Positions 1 through 7,213 are shown, counted from the stretch's first letter. The stretch is DNA of 14,193 nucleotides from Sporomusaceae bacterium (GCA_022839045.1 JALHDI010000075.1:1-14193); one strand, 5' to 3'. Numbers and translations are program-made. The notes: generated by a model from the sequence alone, not told the origin.

Positions 1-213
1 CAGCGCGGAAACTCGGGCGATATTGGGCGCTTCGGTGCTCTGTTTAGCGTGGCCGGCAATCACCTCGTCGATAACCGCCTTATCTATGCCCGCCTTGGCA
101 ATGGCGCCCTCCACGGCAACGCGGAGCAATTCTTCGGGCAGAACGTTTTTCAGTGTTTCGCCGATAGCCCCGATCGGCGTCCTGACGGCGGACACAATGA
201 CAACATCTCTCAT
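1..213 (-). CDS. Thiolase (acetyl-CoA acetyltransferase family), N-terminal 71 residues only
   Basis: Thiolases cleave 3-oxoacyl-CoA with CoA to acetyl-CoA plus a shortened acyl-CoA, or run the reverse condensation. The minus strand from 213 begins MRDVVIVSAVRTPIGAIG, the standard thiolase N-terminus, and stays open to base 1. The nucleophilic cysteine (near residue 90 in the family) and the C-terminal Cys/His motifs lie outside the window, so activity cannot be judged. An AGAAGGAGG ribosome binding site at about 221-230 fixes the start. It follows the SDR gene by 39 bp and is the last visible gene of the minus-strand operon, fitting the terminal thiolytic step. Family assignment is firm; chain-length preference is unknown. 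Confidence 0.9.
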   Translation of the reverse strand, partial: MRDVVIVSAVRTPIGAIGETLKNVLPEELLRVAVEGAIAKAGIDKAVIDEVIAGHAKQSTEAPNIARVSAL

Positions 214-252
214 GCTGGGAACCTCCTTCTCTATGATGTAGCGGTCGTCCGC

Positions 253-993
253 CTAATTGAAGCCGCCGTCGATCGTAATTGTCTGGGCGGTGATGTAGCT
301 GGCCTCGTCCGAGGCAAGGAAAGCAAACAATTGCGCGGCCTCGCGCGGCTCGCCGTAGCGGCGGAGCGGGATGGCGGCAAGCTTTTTTTGCTTGGCCTCT
401 TCGGGCACGGCCGCGTACATGTCAGTCATGATCGAGCCGGGAGCAATGGCGTTGACGTTGATGCCGTATTTGCCGAGCTCTTTGCCCATAACCCGGGTCA
501 TGCCCATGATGGCGGCCTTGGACGCGGCGTAGTTGGTCTGGCCGAAGTTGCCGTTGTAGGCGGAAACCGACGAAGCGTGCACGATCTTGCCGTACTTCTG
601 TTCCATCATCACCGGTATGACCGCCTTGGACATGTAATAAGTACCTTTGAGGTTGACGTTGAGCACCCGCTCGAACTGCTCGTCGGACATCTTGTAGAAT
701 TGCGCGTCGGCGGTGATGCCGGCGTTATTGATCAGAATGTCGACGCGGCCGAATTCCTTCACCAGGCCGGCGACCATCGCTTCGCACAGTTCCTTTTTGG
801 CAATGTCGACGACGAAGGCTCTGACGATACCGAAAGCCGAGAGCTCGGCAACGGCGGCGTCGATTTTTTCCCTGCTGATATCGCCGATGGCGACGGTCGC
901 GCCCTCTTCCAGGAACAGTTTGGCGGTGGCGAAGCCGATGCCGGCGGCGCCGCCGGTAACGATGGCGATCTTGCCGTCAAGTTTCTTATTCAT
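253..993 (-). CDS. Short-chain dehydrogenase/reductase, FabG/PhaB-like 3-hydroxyacyl-CoA (or acyl-ACP) dehydrogenase
   Basis: A 246-residue classical SDR. It has the cofactor motif TGGAAGIG (residues 13-20), NNAG (89-92), catalytic Ser142, and Tyr155-x3-Lys159 in NYAASKAA. The C-terminal IDGGFN is typical of FabG-like proteins. An acidic Asp38 at the end of the second beta strand suggests NAD(H) rather than NADP(H), so it may act in the oxidative direction. In this operon it most likely interconverts 3-hydroxyacyl-CoA and 3-oxoacyl-CoA between the MaoC-type hydratase and the thiolase. ATG at 993 is preferred because AGGAGGT (1001-1007) sits 7 nt upstream; the GTG at 996 would leave only 4 nt. 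A housekeeping FabG in fatty-acid synthesis is the alternative, but the context argues against it. Confidence 0.9.
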   Translation of the reverse strand: MNKKLDGKIAIVTGGAAGIGFATAKLFLEEGATVAIGDISREKIDAAVAELSAFGIVRAFVVDIAKKELCEAMVAGLVKEFGRVDILINNAGITADAQFYKMSDEQFERVLNVNLKGTYYMSKAVIPVMMEQKYGKIVHASSVSAYNGNFGQTNYAASKAAIMGMTRVMGKELGKYGINVNAIAPGSIMTDMYAAVPEEAKQKKLAAIPLRRYGEPREAAQLFAFLASDEASYITAQTITIDGGFN

Positions 994-1025
994 CACAATT
1001 ACCTCCTAGATACAGGGATTTATGC

Positions 1026-2150
1026 TTACTCCATTTCGGCGAAACTCTGGATTTTGGTCCGGGACTGCTCGTTGTTCTGCGTGCTCTGGTCGATTTCCAG
1101 GCAGAGGCTGTAGAAGCCGGCCTCCTCAACCGCTTTGGAAATAAACGGGTAATCGTACTCCTCGACGTCGCAGAACCTCATCAGGCATACGGCAACGCCG
1201 TGCGCACCGTATTTTTTGGCTATCTCGACCAGCAGCTCGCCGCGGCTGTTTTCGGCTTCATGGACGGTCGAGCAGGCGCGGCGGCCGAGCCACTGGCTGG
1301 CGAGCCGCTCGACGGGGGTTTTGCCTGCCGGGATGGGAGTGCGGTATTGCCGCGATTCCTGGGCGAGGTCATCGCCGACCACCGCGATGTTGTTTTCGGC
1401 AAAGATCGCAAGGAAATCGTCGGGTTCGGCGGTGATGCCGGTAAGAATAACCTTCTTGCCTTTCCATTCGTGGACGGGCAACTGCTTGAGTGCGGCTATG
1501 ATGGTGCGAACTTTTTCCGTATGTTCACCCTTTTCCATGAAGAGTGCGCTTTTCATGACATTGTGACGTACCACCGGGGTAACAACGTCGAGATGGCTGT
1601 TGGCGACTTCGGCAAACTCGCGCATTATTGCGGAATGATCGTTGTATAGCTCGATGGACGTTTCCAGTGCATGGTCGGTGATGCTGCAACCGGTATGTTT
1701 TTCGAGTAGTCCGCGGACCTGGTTGTATTCTTCGACAAGAAATTCCCGGGCGCCGCTGTCGGTTCTGTTTTGGGGATGGATAAAGGCTATGAGCGGGATA
1801 TCCTTGACTCCGGCGCGCCACCCTCCGCTCGTGCCACGGAAGGTGTCGCACAGCATCGGCATAATCGCGCAGGCCAGCCCCTTATAGACGCCGGTCATGC
1901 CGTATTCCAGGCAAGAGCGCATGATCGAACAAGTGAATATGGGATTGTAGCGTCCGGCGACAGTAGGGCTGATCTGGCCGCCCCACAGACCCATCGGGAT
2001 CATTCCGGCGGCGTGAACCAGCTCTTCGGGCGTATAGAGGGGGAAGCAGCCGACTACCTTCCTGCCCTCAGAGAGATAACGCTTGAGCATCGCCTTGGGA
2101 TTCGCCGCGATATCGCCCAGTTCTTGGAGAAGCGTATTGAGGTCAGCCAT
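1026..2150 (-). CDS. 2-hydroxyacyl-CoA dehydratase, beta subunit (HgdB/FldC/HadC type)
   Basis: The smaller subunit (374 aa) of the [4Fe-4S] radical dehydratase that removes water from (R)-2-hydroxyacyl-CoA to give 2-enoyl-CoA through a ketyl radical. Family hallmarks are GCFPLYTPEELVHAAG (residues 34-49), RSCLEYG (about 79-85), MLCDTFRG (about 99-106), MRFCDVEEYDYP near residue 325, and a C-terminal QNNEQSRTKIQSFAEM. Length matches HgdB/FldC-type subunits. The frame stays open upstream to 2252, but ATG at 2150 is the start: AAGGAGG lies just upstream and the protein begins like its relatives. It overlaps the alpha-subunit stop by 8 bp (ATGGCTGA), indicating translational coupling and a 1:1 complex. 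Substrate class (glutaryl, lactoyl, phenyllactyl, isocaproyl, 2-hydroxybutyryl) cannot be read by eye. Confidence 0.93.
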   Translation of the reverse strand: MADLNTLLQELGDIAANPKAMLKRYLSEGRKVVGCFPLYTPEELVHAAGMIPMGLWGGQISPTVAGRYNPIFTCSIMRSCLEYGMTGVYKGLACAIMPMLCDTFRGTSGGWRAGVKDIPLIAFIHPQNRTDSGAREFLVEEYNQVRGLLEKHTGCSITDHALETSIELYNDHSAIMREFAEVANSHLDVVTPVVRHNVMKSALFMEKGEHTEKVRTIIAALKQLPVHEWKGKKVILTGITAEPDDFLAIFAENNIAVVGDDLAQESRQYRTPIPAGKTPVERLASQWLGRRACSTVHEAENSRGELLVEIAKKYGAHGVAVCLMRFCDVEEYDYPFISKAVEEAGFYSLCLEIDQSTQNNEQSRTKIQSFAEME

Positions 2151-3414
2151 TTTGCGCCTCCTTGTTTTGCTGCATGATCTCGACGAGGCCTTGCAGCCTG
2201 GTTTCGAATTGGGCCTCGCTGAACACGCGGGTATCCGATTGGTCGCCGTCAAAGTTGGCGCAGGGTACGCCGGCCCGCTGCTCGATTATTTCGCGGCCGA
2301 CGAAAATATGGAAGGTCATCATTTTGCAACTCCGGTTGACGTGGCAGAGCATTCCCTCACAACCGAACTTCTTGATTGAAGCGGATCGCCTGCCCATGAT
2401 CGCCGACGTGCTGAGGCTATTGGTCGAAGAAAGCTGATACGCCTTTGCCATCCCGTCCAGATCCCCGGGTTCGTAGGCGACATCCCAGGCGGTCACATAG
2501 CCGTTCATTACGGCATTGACCCCGTAGTTTTTGAGGGTCTTGAGGTTGTGGCCGAGATTAGGCCAGCAGGCGATGCCTTCCCAGTGGACGCGGTGCTCTT
2601 CCTTGGCCGGGAAAGTCGAGGTGTTGTTGGCGATATGTTCGAGAACTTCTTTTTTCAGCTGCTCCAGGATGGCGGTGGTCGACTCCTTGCCGCGGCAGAG
2701 CACCAGCGGGGCCATGTAGTTGAAAAGGTCGAATCCGCTCATCGGCGCGGGAACGCGGGTGTTGAGCGCCACAATTTCGTTGAACAGTATGCGGTTGATC
2801 TGGGAGCGCTTCTGCACTTCGAGGAAACGGTCCCAATCAAATTTCCGGCCCAGAAACTTCTCCATGTTCTTTATGTAATTCTCGATCTGGCTTCTTACGT
2901 ACTTGACCTTGTGCGGCGCGGGCGCGGGCTCGTCGTAATTGAACAGACAATCCACGAAGAAAATCGGAATATGCAGCATTTGCGAAAGAGTTTCGTACCA
3001 CTTCATCAGCTGTGTACAGCTGTTGTTGGCCAGCAGCAGGAAATTCGGCGCCGGCATCGCCGGCTCGACTCGCTCGTGGTTCGGGTCCAGCATTTTGTCT
3101 GCCATCCCGATGTTCATCCGCGCGTATGAACAAATGTTGATAGGATAACGCAGCGTACCTTCGGCGTGCTGGATGAATTGGTCGCCGAGATGCTTGGCGG
3201 AGATGGAGGCGGCATTGTTTTCAGGATAGAGCACCGGCAAGTCGAACGTCTCGCCTATTTCCTGCGGGAAAATGGCGGTCGACCAGCCGACCGGTTCGCC
3301 TTTTGCTTTGGCTTCCCACGCGGCGGCATAAATCTGGGCCGTCTGCTCGTTGACCATTACCCTGGACTTCGGTAATTCACGTTTAGGCTTCGGAGCGGTA
3401 TTTTCTGCCATCAT
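2143..3414 (-). CDS. 2-hydroxyacyl-CoA dehydratase, alpha subunit (HgdA/FldB/HadB type)
   Basis: The larger subunit (423 aa) of the 2-hydroxyacyl-CoA dehydratase heterodimer, from the same D-component family as the beta chain. Recognisable blocks are ICSYARMNIG (Cys95), NNSCTQLMKWYE (Cys133), HVNRSCKMMTF near residue 363, and a C-terminal DTRVFSEAQFETRLQGL. These cysteines match the positions expected to hold the [4Fe-4S] cluster in HgdA/FldB relatives. A leader of about 20 residues rich in Lys/Pro precedes the conserved part. GAAGGTG lies upstream of two consecutive ATGs (3414 and 3411); the first is given here. It sits between the activator gene (19-bp gap) and the beta subunit (8-bp overlap), the usual order activator-alpha-beta. 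A benzoyl-CoA reductase-like role is possible but less likely, because the rest of an aromatic pathway is absent. Confidence 0.93.
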   Translation of the reverse strand: MMAENTAPKPKRELPKSRVMVNEQTAQIYAAAWEAKAKGEPVGWSTAIFPQEIGETFDLPVLYPENNAASISAKHLGDQFIQHAEGTLRYPINICSYARMNIGMADKMLDPNHERVEPAMPAPNFLLLANNSCTQLMKWYETLSQMLHIPIFFVDCLFNYDEPAPAPHKVKYVRSQIENYIKNMEKFLGRKFDWDRFLEVQKRSQINRILFNEIVALNTRVPAPMSGFDLFNYMAPLVLCRGKESTTAILEQLKKEVLEHIANNTSTFPAKEEHRVHWEGIACWPNLGHNLKTLKNYGVNAVMNGYVTAWDVAYEPGDLDGMAKAYQLSSTNSLSTSAIMGRRSASIKKFGCEGMLCHVNRSCKMMTFHIFVGREIIEQRAGVPCANFDGDQSDTRVFSEAQFETRLQGLVEIMQQNKEAQNG

Positions 3415-3433
3415 CTGTTCACCTTCTATTCGC

Positions 3434-4225
3434 TTAATCGTTATTGGCCTGCCTGACGAGTTCCTGGTGGGCTAGCAGCGCCGCGCCGAGTGCTCCGGCC
3501 AGCTGGCAGTCCGCATGCACGAGAATGTCGGTCTTAAGTTCCCGGCTGAGGGCCCGGATAATGCCCTGATTGAGGGCGACCCCGCCGCTCATCGCGACGT
3601 CCTTGACCAGCCCGGCGCGGAAAACGAGCGAAGCCACCCGCTTGGCGACCGAGGTGTGAATGCCGGCGATCAGGTCGGCCAGGCGGACATTGGACGATAG
3701 TTTCGAGATGACCTCCGACTCGGCGAATACCGTGCAGGTATTGCTGATGCTAACCTCTTCCCTGGCGTCCATCGACAACCGGCCTAGATCCTCGGTCCTG
3801 ACGTTGATGACCCCGGCCATCACGTCCAGGAACCGGCCGGTACCGGCGGCGCACTTGTCGTTCATTACAAAGTTCTCCAGTACGCCGCGCTCGTTGAGAT
3901 GCAGCGCCTTGATATCCTGGCCGCCGATATCGATGATCGTCCGCGCGGTGGGCAGCAGAAAGTGGATGCCTTTGGCATGGCAGGTTATCTCGCTTTTTTG
4001 GTTGTCGGCATCGTCGAAGGTGAATCGCCCGTAGCCTGTAACCATGATCCGGTCGATCGCCGCGCGCGTCGAGCCTGCATTGGCCAGCGCGTCCTGAAAA
4101 ACCCGCCTGGACCCCTCGGTGCCGGTGCCCAGCTGGACCAACGCGCGCCCCTGGATTTCCGCGCCGTCCTTCAATATAATGCACTTGCATGTGGTCGAAC
4201 CGATGTCGAGTCCCATTGTCAGCAT
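3434..4225 (-). CDS. 2-hydroxyacyl-CoA dehydratase activator, BadF/BcrA ATPase family (HgdC/HadI/FldI type)
   Basis: Homodimeric ASKHA-fold ATPase with one bridging [4Fe-4S] cluster. It takes an electron from ferredoxin or flavodoxin and, with ATP hydrolysis, injects it into the dehydratase to start the radical cycle. The 263-aa protein shows GLDIGSTTCKC (phosphate-1), VTGYGRFTF, IIDIGGQDIKAL (phosphate-2), MNDKCAAGTGRFLD (Cys125), SNTCTVFAESEV (Cys164), SGGVALNQ and a C-terminal GALGAALLA. Cys125 and Cys164 are 39 residues apart, the same spacing I recall for the cluster ligands Cys127/Cys166 of Acidaminococcus HgdC. An AAGGAG site 8 nt upstream supports ATG at 4225. Located between the CoA-transferase and the alpha subunit. 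The assignment is very secure. Confidence 0.95.
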   Translation of the reverse strand: MLTMGLDIGSTTCKCIILKDGAEIQGRALVQLGTGTEGSRRVFQDALANAGSTRAAIDRIMVTGYGRFTFDDADNQKSEITCHAKGIHFLLPTARTIIDIGGQDIKALHLNERGVLENFVMNDKCAAGTGRFLDVMAGVINVRTEDLGRLSMDAREEVSISNTCTVFAESEVISKLSSNVRLADLIAGIHTSVAKRVASLVFRAGLVKDVAMSGGVALNQGIIRALSRELKTDILVHADCQLAGALGAALLAHQELVRQANND

Positions 4226-4260
4226 GGGGTGCTCTCCTTACGAATGTAATCAGGTAACGG

Positions 4261-5445
4261 TCAGATGACGCCGTCGGCTTTCAGCTTTTCGAACTCCGCG
4301 GGCGAAAGGCCGAGCTTGCCGCAGTACACTTCTTCGTTGAAGCTGCCCACCTCGCCGCCGGCCCACTTGACCATGCCGGGGGTGGCCGACAGTTTGGGCA
4401 CGATGCCCTGCATGCCGATTTCGCCGAACTTCTTGGTAGGAACCTTGATAATCATGTCCCGGGCGGCGAAATGCGGATCCTTGACGATGTCCTCGACGGT
4501 GTAAACCTTGCAATTGGGAATATCGTCGCCAAGCGCCGCCAGGCATTCGTCGATGGTGTGCCGCCTTGCCCAGTTCTCGGCGATCTTGTTGATCTCATCC
4601 CGGTTTTTCATCCGTCCTTTGGCGTTGTTGTACCTTTCGTCCGCCAGCATGTCCTCGCGGCCGATCGCCTTGCAGAACTGTGCGAACAGCTTGTCGCCGG
4701 TGACGGAGAGAACGAGGTATTCGTCGTCCTTGGTCAAAAAGTGCCCGGAAGGAATGGTAACCAGCGTACCGTTGCCTACCCTGTTTCTGACAAAACCGTC
4801 GTACGAGTACTCGGCGATTATCGACTCCAGGATCCTCAACGTAGTATCGGTCAGGCAGCAGTCAATCCGCTGTCCGAGCCCGGTACCGTTGACGTCCCGG
4901 TCGTAAACGGCGAACATCACGCCGATGACGCCGAACATGGCGGTCATAAAGTCGGCGATTGAAAGCCCGGGCTTGATGGGGGGGCCATCGGGGAAGCCGG
5001 TTACGTGCAGCAAGCCGCCCATGGCCAGGCCGATTCGGTCGAAGCCGGGTCTATGGCTGTAAGGGCCCGTCTGGCCGAATCCCGACGAGCTCATAAAAAT
5101 CAGCCGGGGATTGAGCTCGTGCAGTAGTTCCCAGGTAAAACCGAGTTTTTTAAACACCCCGGGCCGGAAGTTCTCGACCAAAACGTCTGCATCTTTCAAA
5201 AGCTCGGCCAGTAGTTCTTTGCCCCGCTTGGACTTCAGATCGAGGGTCACCGTCTTTTTGTTGCGGCCTTCGACGGCAAACCACAAATCCTTGATCCTGC
5301 CCATATTCCGGCTGAGGTCGCCGACTCCCGGGGGCTCGACCTTGATAACCTCGGCGCCGAAATCGGCCAGCATTGTCCCGCAGAACGGACCGGCCAGGAT
5401 GTTGCCGATTTCGACCACCTTGAGTCCTTCCAATACCTGACGCAA
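4261..5445 (-). CDS. CaiB/BaiF-family (type III) CoA-transferase, likely 2-hydroxyacyl-CoA transferase
   Basis: Type III CoA-transferases move CoA between acids through aspartyl-anhydride and enzyme-CoA thioester intermediates. This 394-aa protein begins LEGLKVVEIGNILAGPFCG and continues with LADFGAEVIKVEPPGVGD, VENFRPGVFKKLG, SGFGQTGPYSHRPGFD and GLGQRIDCCLTDT. The predicted nucleophile is Asp165 in LSIADFMTAM. Length fits FldA/HadA/Frc relatives. In fermentations using 2-hydroxyacyl-CoA dehydratases such an enzyme loads CoA onto the free 2-hydroxy acid, and its position beside activator and dehydratase supports that here. The donor could be acetyl-CoA from the operon's thiolase or the enoyl-CoA product. 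The start is TTG (5445), preceded by AAAGGGTG about 7 nt upstream; no ATG in frame fits the conserved N-terminus better. Confidence 0.9.
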   Translation of the reverse strand: MRQVLEGLKVVEIGNILAGPFCGTMLADFGAEVIKVEPPGVGDLSRNMGRIKDLWFAVEGRNKKTVTLDLKSKRGKELLAELLKDADVLVENFRPGVFKKLGFTWELLHELNPRLIFMSSSGFGQTGPYSHRPGFDRIGLAMGGLLHVTGFPDGPPIKPGLSIADFMTAMFGVIGVMFAVYDRDVNGTGLGQRIDCCLTDTTLRILESIIAEYSYDGFVRNRVGNGTLVTIPSGHFLTKDDEYLVLSVTGDKLFAQFCKAIGREDMLADERYNNAKGRMKNRDEINKIAENWARRHTIDECLAALGDDIPNCKVYTVEDIVKDPHFAARDMIIKVPTKKFGEIGMQGIVPKLSATPGMVKWAGGEVGSFNEEVYCGKLGLSPAEFEKLKADGVI

Positions 5446-5488
5446 TGTTTATCACCCTTTACTTCCCTAAAATTATTCGGTTGCCGGA

Positions 5489-5959
5489 TCACTTATCGCG
5501 CTTCTTGATGAGCATGACCGTTTCGCCGACCTGCACGATTTCATCGCGCTGGTTGAGGACCGAGCGGCGGAAGACCGCCTTGCCGCTCTTGCTCTCGGGT
5601 TTGGGGTCGGCCTTCTCGATAACTTCCATTTGCACGCGGATGGTATCGCCGATCAGGACCGGCTTTTGGAATTTCCAGGACCGGATCTCGGTCATCGCGG
5701 CTAACGTGGCGGTGATCGCCAGATTATAGGCGGTCCGCGTGAAAAGACCGGACGCCACCGCCATCACCAGTATGCCGTGAGCAAGCCTCTGGCCGGCGAT
5801 CGAAGACTTGGCGTATTCCGCGTCGGTATGTAGCGTGTTGTAGTCGCCGGAAATACCGGCGAAGTTCACGATATCCGCTTCGGTAATTGTTCTGCCGACA
5901 GAGGTGCAGCTATCGCCTACCGCAATGTCATCGAAATACTTTTTCTCAAGCAGTTCCAT
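5489..5959 (-). CDS. MaoC-like hotdog-fold enoyl-CoA hydratase ((R)-specific type)
   Basis: A 156-aa single-domain MaoC/hydratase-2 protein. The active-site block reads FAGISGDYNTLHTDAEYA, with candidate catalytic Asp39 and His44. The usual Pro after Asn in this motif is Thr (Asn41-Thr42). RLAHGILVMAVASGL follows as the second conserved helix. Characterised relatives (PhaJ type) add water to trans-2-enoyl-CoA giving (R)-3-hydroxyacyl-CoA. Here it would hydrate the enoyl-CoA released by the dehydratase and feed the SDR. It is the first gene of the minus-strand operon, 43 bp before the CoA-transferase. AAGGAGAT precedes the ATG at 5959, and a long hairpin ends about 20 bp upstream. An alternative is a beta-methylmalyl/mesaconyl-type hydratase. 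Substrate unknown. Confidence 0.85.
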   Translation of the reverse strand: MELLEKKYFDDIAVGDSCTSVGRTITEADIVNFAGISGDYNTLHTDAEYAKSSIAGQRLAHGILVMAVASGLFTRTAYNLAITATLAAMTEIRSWKFQKPVLIGDTIRVQMEVIEKADPKPESKSGKAVFRRSVLNQRDEIVQVGETVMLIKKRDK

Positions 5960-5974
5960 TAAGATCTCCTTTCG

Positions 5975-6023
5975 TAAATAGAAAGAACTCCCGCATCGCT
6001 CGCCGCGACGCCGAGAGTTCTTT
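5975..6023 (-). terminator. Long hairpin with T-rich tail in the leader of the maoC-like gene (attenuator or terminator candidate)
   Basis: A perfect 9-bp inverted repeat, AAAGAACTC / GAGTTCTTT (5982-5990 and 6015-6023), encloses 24 nt that can form an inner hairpin of about six pairs with one wobble. Read on the minus strand the stem is followed by TTCTATTT and then, almost at once, the ribosome binding site of the MaoC-like gene. It could act as a transcriptional attenuator or an mRNA-stabilising or processing hairpin. It also has a T run on the plus-strand side, so it could be bidirectional. Confidence 0.5.
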
Positions 6024-6086
6024 TTCGTTCGGATGATCTACGTGAGAAAGAGAGCCTGTTTTTCGCACACGTAAAACACCGAAGCC

Positions 6087-6102
6087 GCAAAAGAAATTTT
6101 GT
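6087..6102. promoter_or_regulatory. Palindrome GCAAAA-N4-TTTTGT, candidate regulator site upstream of the dehydratase operon
   Basis: GCAAAAGAAATTTTGT lies about 130 bp upstream of the MaoC-like start. Its CAAAA-N4-TTTTG core is fully symmetric. The same defined 12 positions recur at 7138-7153 in the iclR promoter. I infer an IclR-family operator; no binding data exist and A/T-rich palindromes can arise by chance. Confidence 0.4.
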
Positions 6103-6140
6103 GCACCTCGGGTCGCTCGTTATGGCGATGTCACAGACTC

Positions 6141-6156
6141 GCAAAAAAATGGACTT
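6141..6156. repeat. 16-bp direct repeat, copy 1 (GCAAAAAAATGGACTT)
   Basis: Identical to 7329-7344. This copy is downstream of iclR and about 180 bp upstream of the MaoC-like gene. Read on the minus strand it forms the closing stem and the seven-T tract of the iclR terminator candidate. Confidence 0.7.
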
Positions 6157-6183
6157 TTGTACCGCCGACGGAAAAGGCAGTCC
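6143..6183 (-). terminator. Probable rho-independent terminator downstream of iclR
   Basis: On the minus strand GGACT (6183-6179) pairs with AGTCC (6155-6151), with further inner pairing possible, and is followed by A and seven T (6149-6143). It lies 46 bp after the iclR stop codon. The outer stem is only five pairs with an asymmetric interior, so strength is uncertain. Confidence 0.45.
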
Positions 6184-6203
6184 GGGGCGGCGCGAATATA
6201 ATA

Positions 6204-6219
6204 GCGGGTTGCTACCCGC
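6204..6219. other. Small GC-rich hairpin just after iclR
   Basis: GCGGGT-TGCT-ACCCGC is a perfect 6-bp stem with a 4-nt loop, 10 bp beyond the iclR stop codon. The following minus-strand bases are TATTATATT, not a clean T run. It may protect the 3' end of the transcript or help termination together with the structure at 6143-6183. Confidence 0.45.
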
Positions 6220-6228
6220 AGGGAGGCG

Positions 6229-7011
6229 TTAGCGGACCATGAGCGGGCTATAACCGAGCTGGGACGAAATGCTTTTGCCCAGCAGGGAAAGCGTTTCAAT
6301 AAGGCCCGGTTTGTCGGCGTCCATCGCTTCATTCGGCCCGGAAACGCTGACCGATGCGATTACCTGCCCGGAAATATTGCGGATGGGAACGGCTATGCAG
6401 CTGCGCTGCAGCGTGAGTTCCTCGTATTCGAACGATATCCCCTGCGCCTTTATTACATCCAGTTGCTCAAGCAGCGCTTTTTTATTGACGATCGTTTTCG
6501 GAGTATACGGGATGAATTCCGTCTCGTCCAGCCATTGCTCAACGGTGGCTCGGGGAGCGAAAGCCATCAGAAGCTTGCCCGACGCCGAGGCGTAGCCAGG
6601 CAGCACATATCCTAAAATCATTTTCGGAAGCAGCGAAATATCCTTGGACAGGATCAGCACCGCCACGCCCGGCGGTTTGAGAACGCTGACGTTAATCTTG
6701 AGTTTCAGTTTTTCGGACGCCGCGCTAATCTGATCGGCGGCTACATAAAGGAAAGGAAACTGATGACGGTAAGCCAGCGCCATCTCGTACTGCTTGTAGC
6801 CGATAGAGTATTTCCCCGTATCCGGATCTTTCTCAACATAATAACGCTGTAAAAGCGACTGCAACATGGAGGATGCGGTCGTCCGCGTAATCCCCAATGT
6901 TTTACTGATCTCCGCGACATTCATGGAGGCGCCGGTCTTGGCAAGTATCTCCATCAGTTCCAGCGCGCGATCCAGACTTTGCAGCGTAGAAGCAGCCGTT
7001 CTCTTTGTCAT
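6229..7011 (-). CDS. IclR-family transcriptional regulator
   Basis: A 260-aa protein with the two-domain IclR architecture. An N-terminal winged helix-turn-helix (about residues 10-70) includes TLQSLDRALELMEIL and VAEISKTLGITRTTASSMLQSL. A C-terminal effector domain (about 80-250) includes LPGYASASGKLLMAF and EELTLQRSCIAVPI, and ends with SVSVSGP-type sequence. IclR proteins bind small metabolites, often organic acids, and repress or activate neighbouring catabolic operons. It lies on the same strand as the dehydratase operon and divergent from the oxidoreductase operon, so it can control both. GAGGTG 5 nt before ATG (7011) supports the start. A consensus-like promoter at 7128-7156 overlaps a palindrome, suggesting autoregulation. 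The likely ligand, a 2-oxo or 2-hydroxy acid, is inference only. Confidence 0.93.
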   Translation of the reverse strand: MTKRTAASTLQSLDRALELMEILAKTGASMNVAEISKTLGITRTTASSMLQSLLQRYYVEKDPDTGKYSIGYKQYEMALAYRHQFPFLYVAADQISAASEKLKLKINVSVLKPPGVAVLILSKDISLLPKMILGYVLPGYASASGKLLMAFAPRATVEQWLDETEFIPYTPKTIVNKKALLEQLDVIKAQGISFEYEELTLQRSCIAVPIRNISGQVIASVSVSGPNEAMDADKPGLIETLSLLGKSISSQLGYSPLMVR

Positions 7012-7127
7012 GTCACACCTCGCTCATGGCGCGATATTTAATCAAGTTGAAAATAGGAGGCATGGGTGTCTAAAAAATAAGCCTCAATAAATAAAAATAT
7101 AGCCATTCTCTATGTTATCTGAACAAA

Positions 7128-7156
7128 ATGATAATGGGCAAAAATGCTTTTGTCAA
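7128..7156 (-). promoter_or_regulatory. Sigma-70-type promoter for iclR
   Basis: On the minus strand a perfect TTGACA (7156-7151) is followed after 17 bp by TATCAT (7133-7128), five of six matches to TATAAT. Transcription would start near 7120, giving a leader of about 110 nt. Confidence 0.65.
7138..7153. promoter_or_regulatory. Palindrome GCAAAA-N4-TTTTGT inside the iclR promoter, candidate autoregulatory operator
   Basis: GCAAAAATGCTTTTGT overlaps the -35 box and spacer of the iclR promoter. It shares all 12 defined positions with the site at 6087-6102. A regulator bound here would block RNA polymerase, the usual mode of IclR autorepression. Functional assignment is inference. Confidence 0.45.
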
Positions 7157-7213
7157 GAGAGTAATTCGTTTATACTTGCAGGAATCGATAATGAACATAA
7201 AGAAATTTGATCG

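Noticed and set aside
49..1113. 354-codon open frame on the plus strand
   Set aside because: It is antisense to the SDR and thiolase genes, which have clear family motifs and ribosome binding sites; its translation shows no recognisable domain and arises from GC-biased codon positions.
2151..2252. N-terminal extension of the dehydratase beta subunit
   Set aside because: The extra 34 codons overlap the alpha-subunit gene, are Arg/Ser/Lys-rich and unlike the family; AAGGAGG directly precedes ATG 2150.
5960..6228. T-box or other known riboswitch in the dehydratase leader
   Set aside because: A GGCGGTAC stretch resembles part of a T-box, but the rest of the AGGGTGGNACCGCG element and specifier stem are missing.
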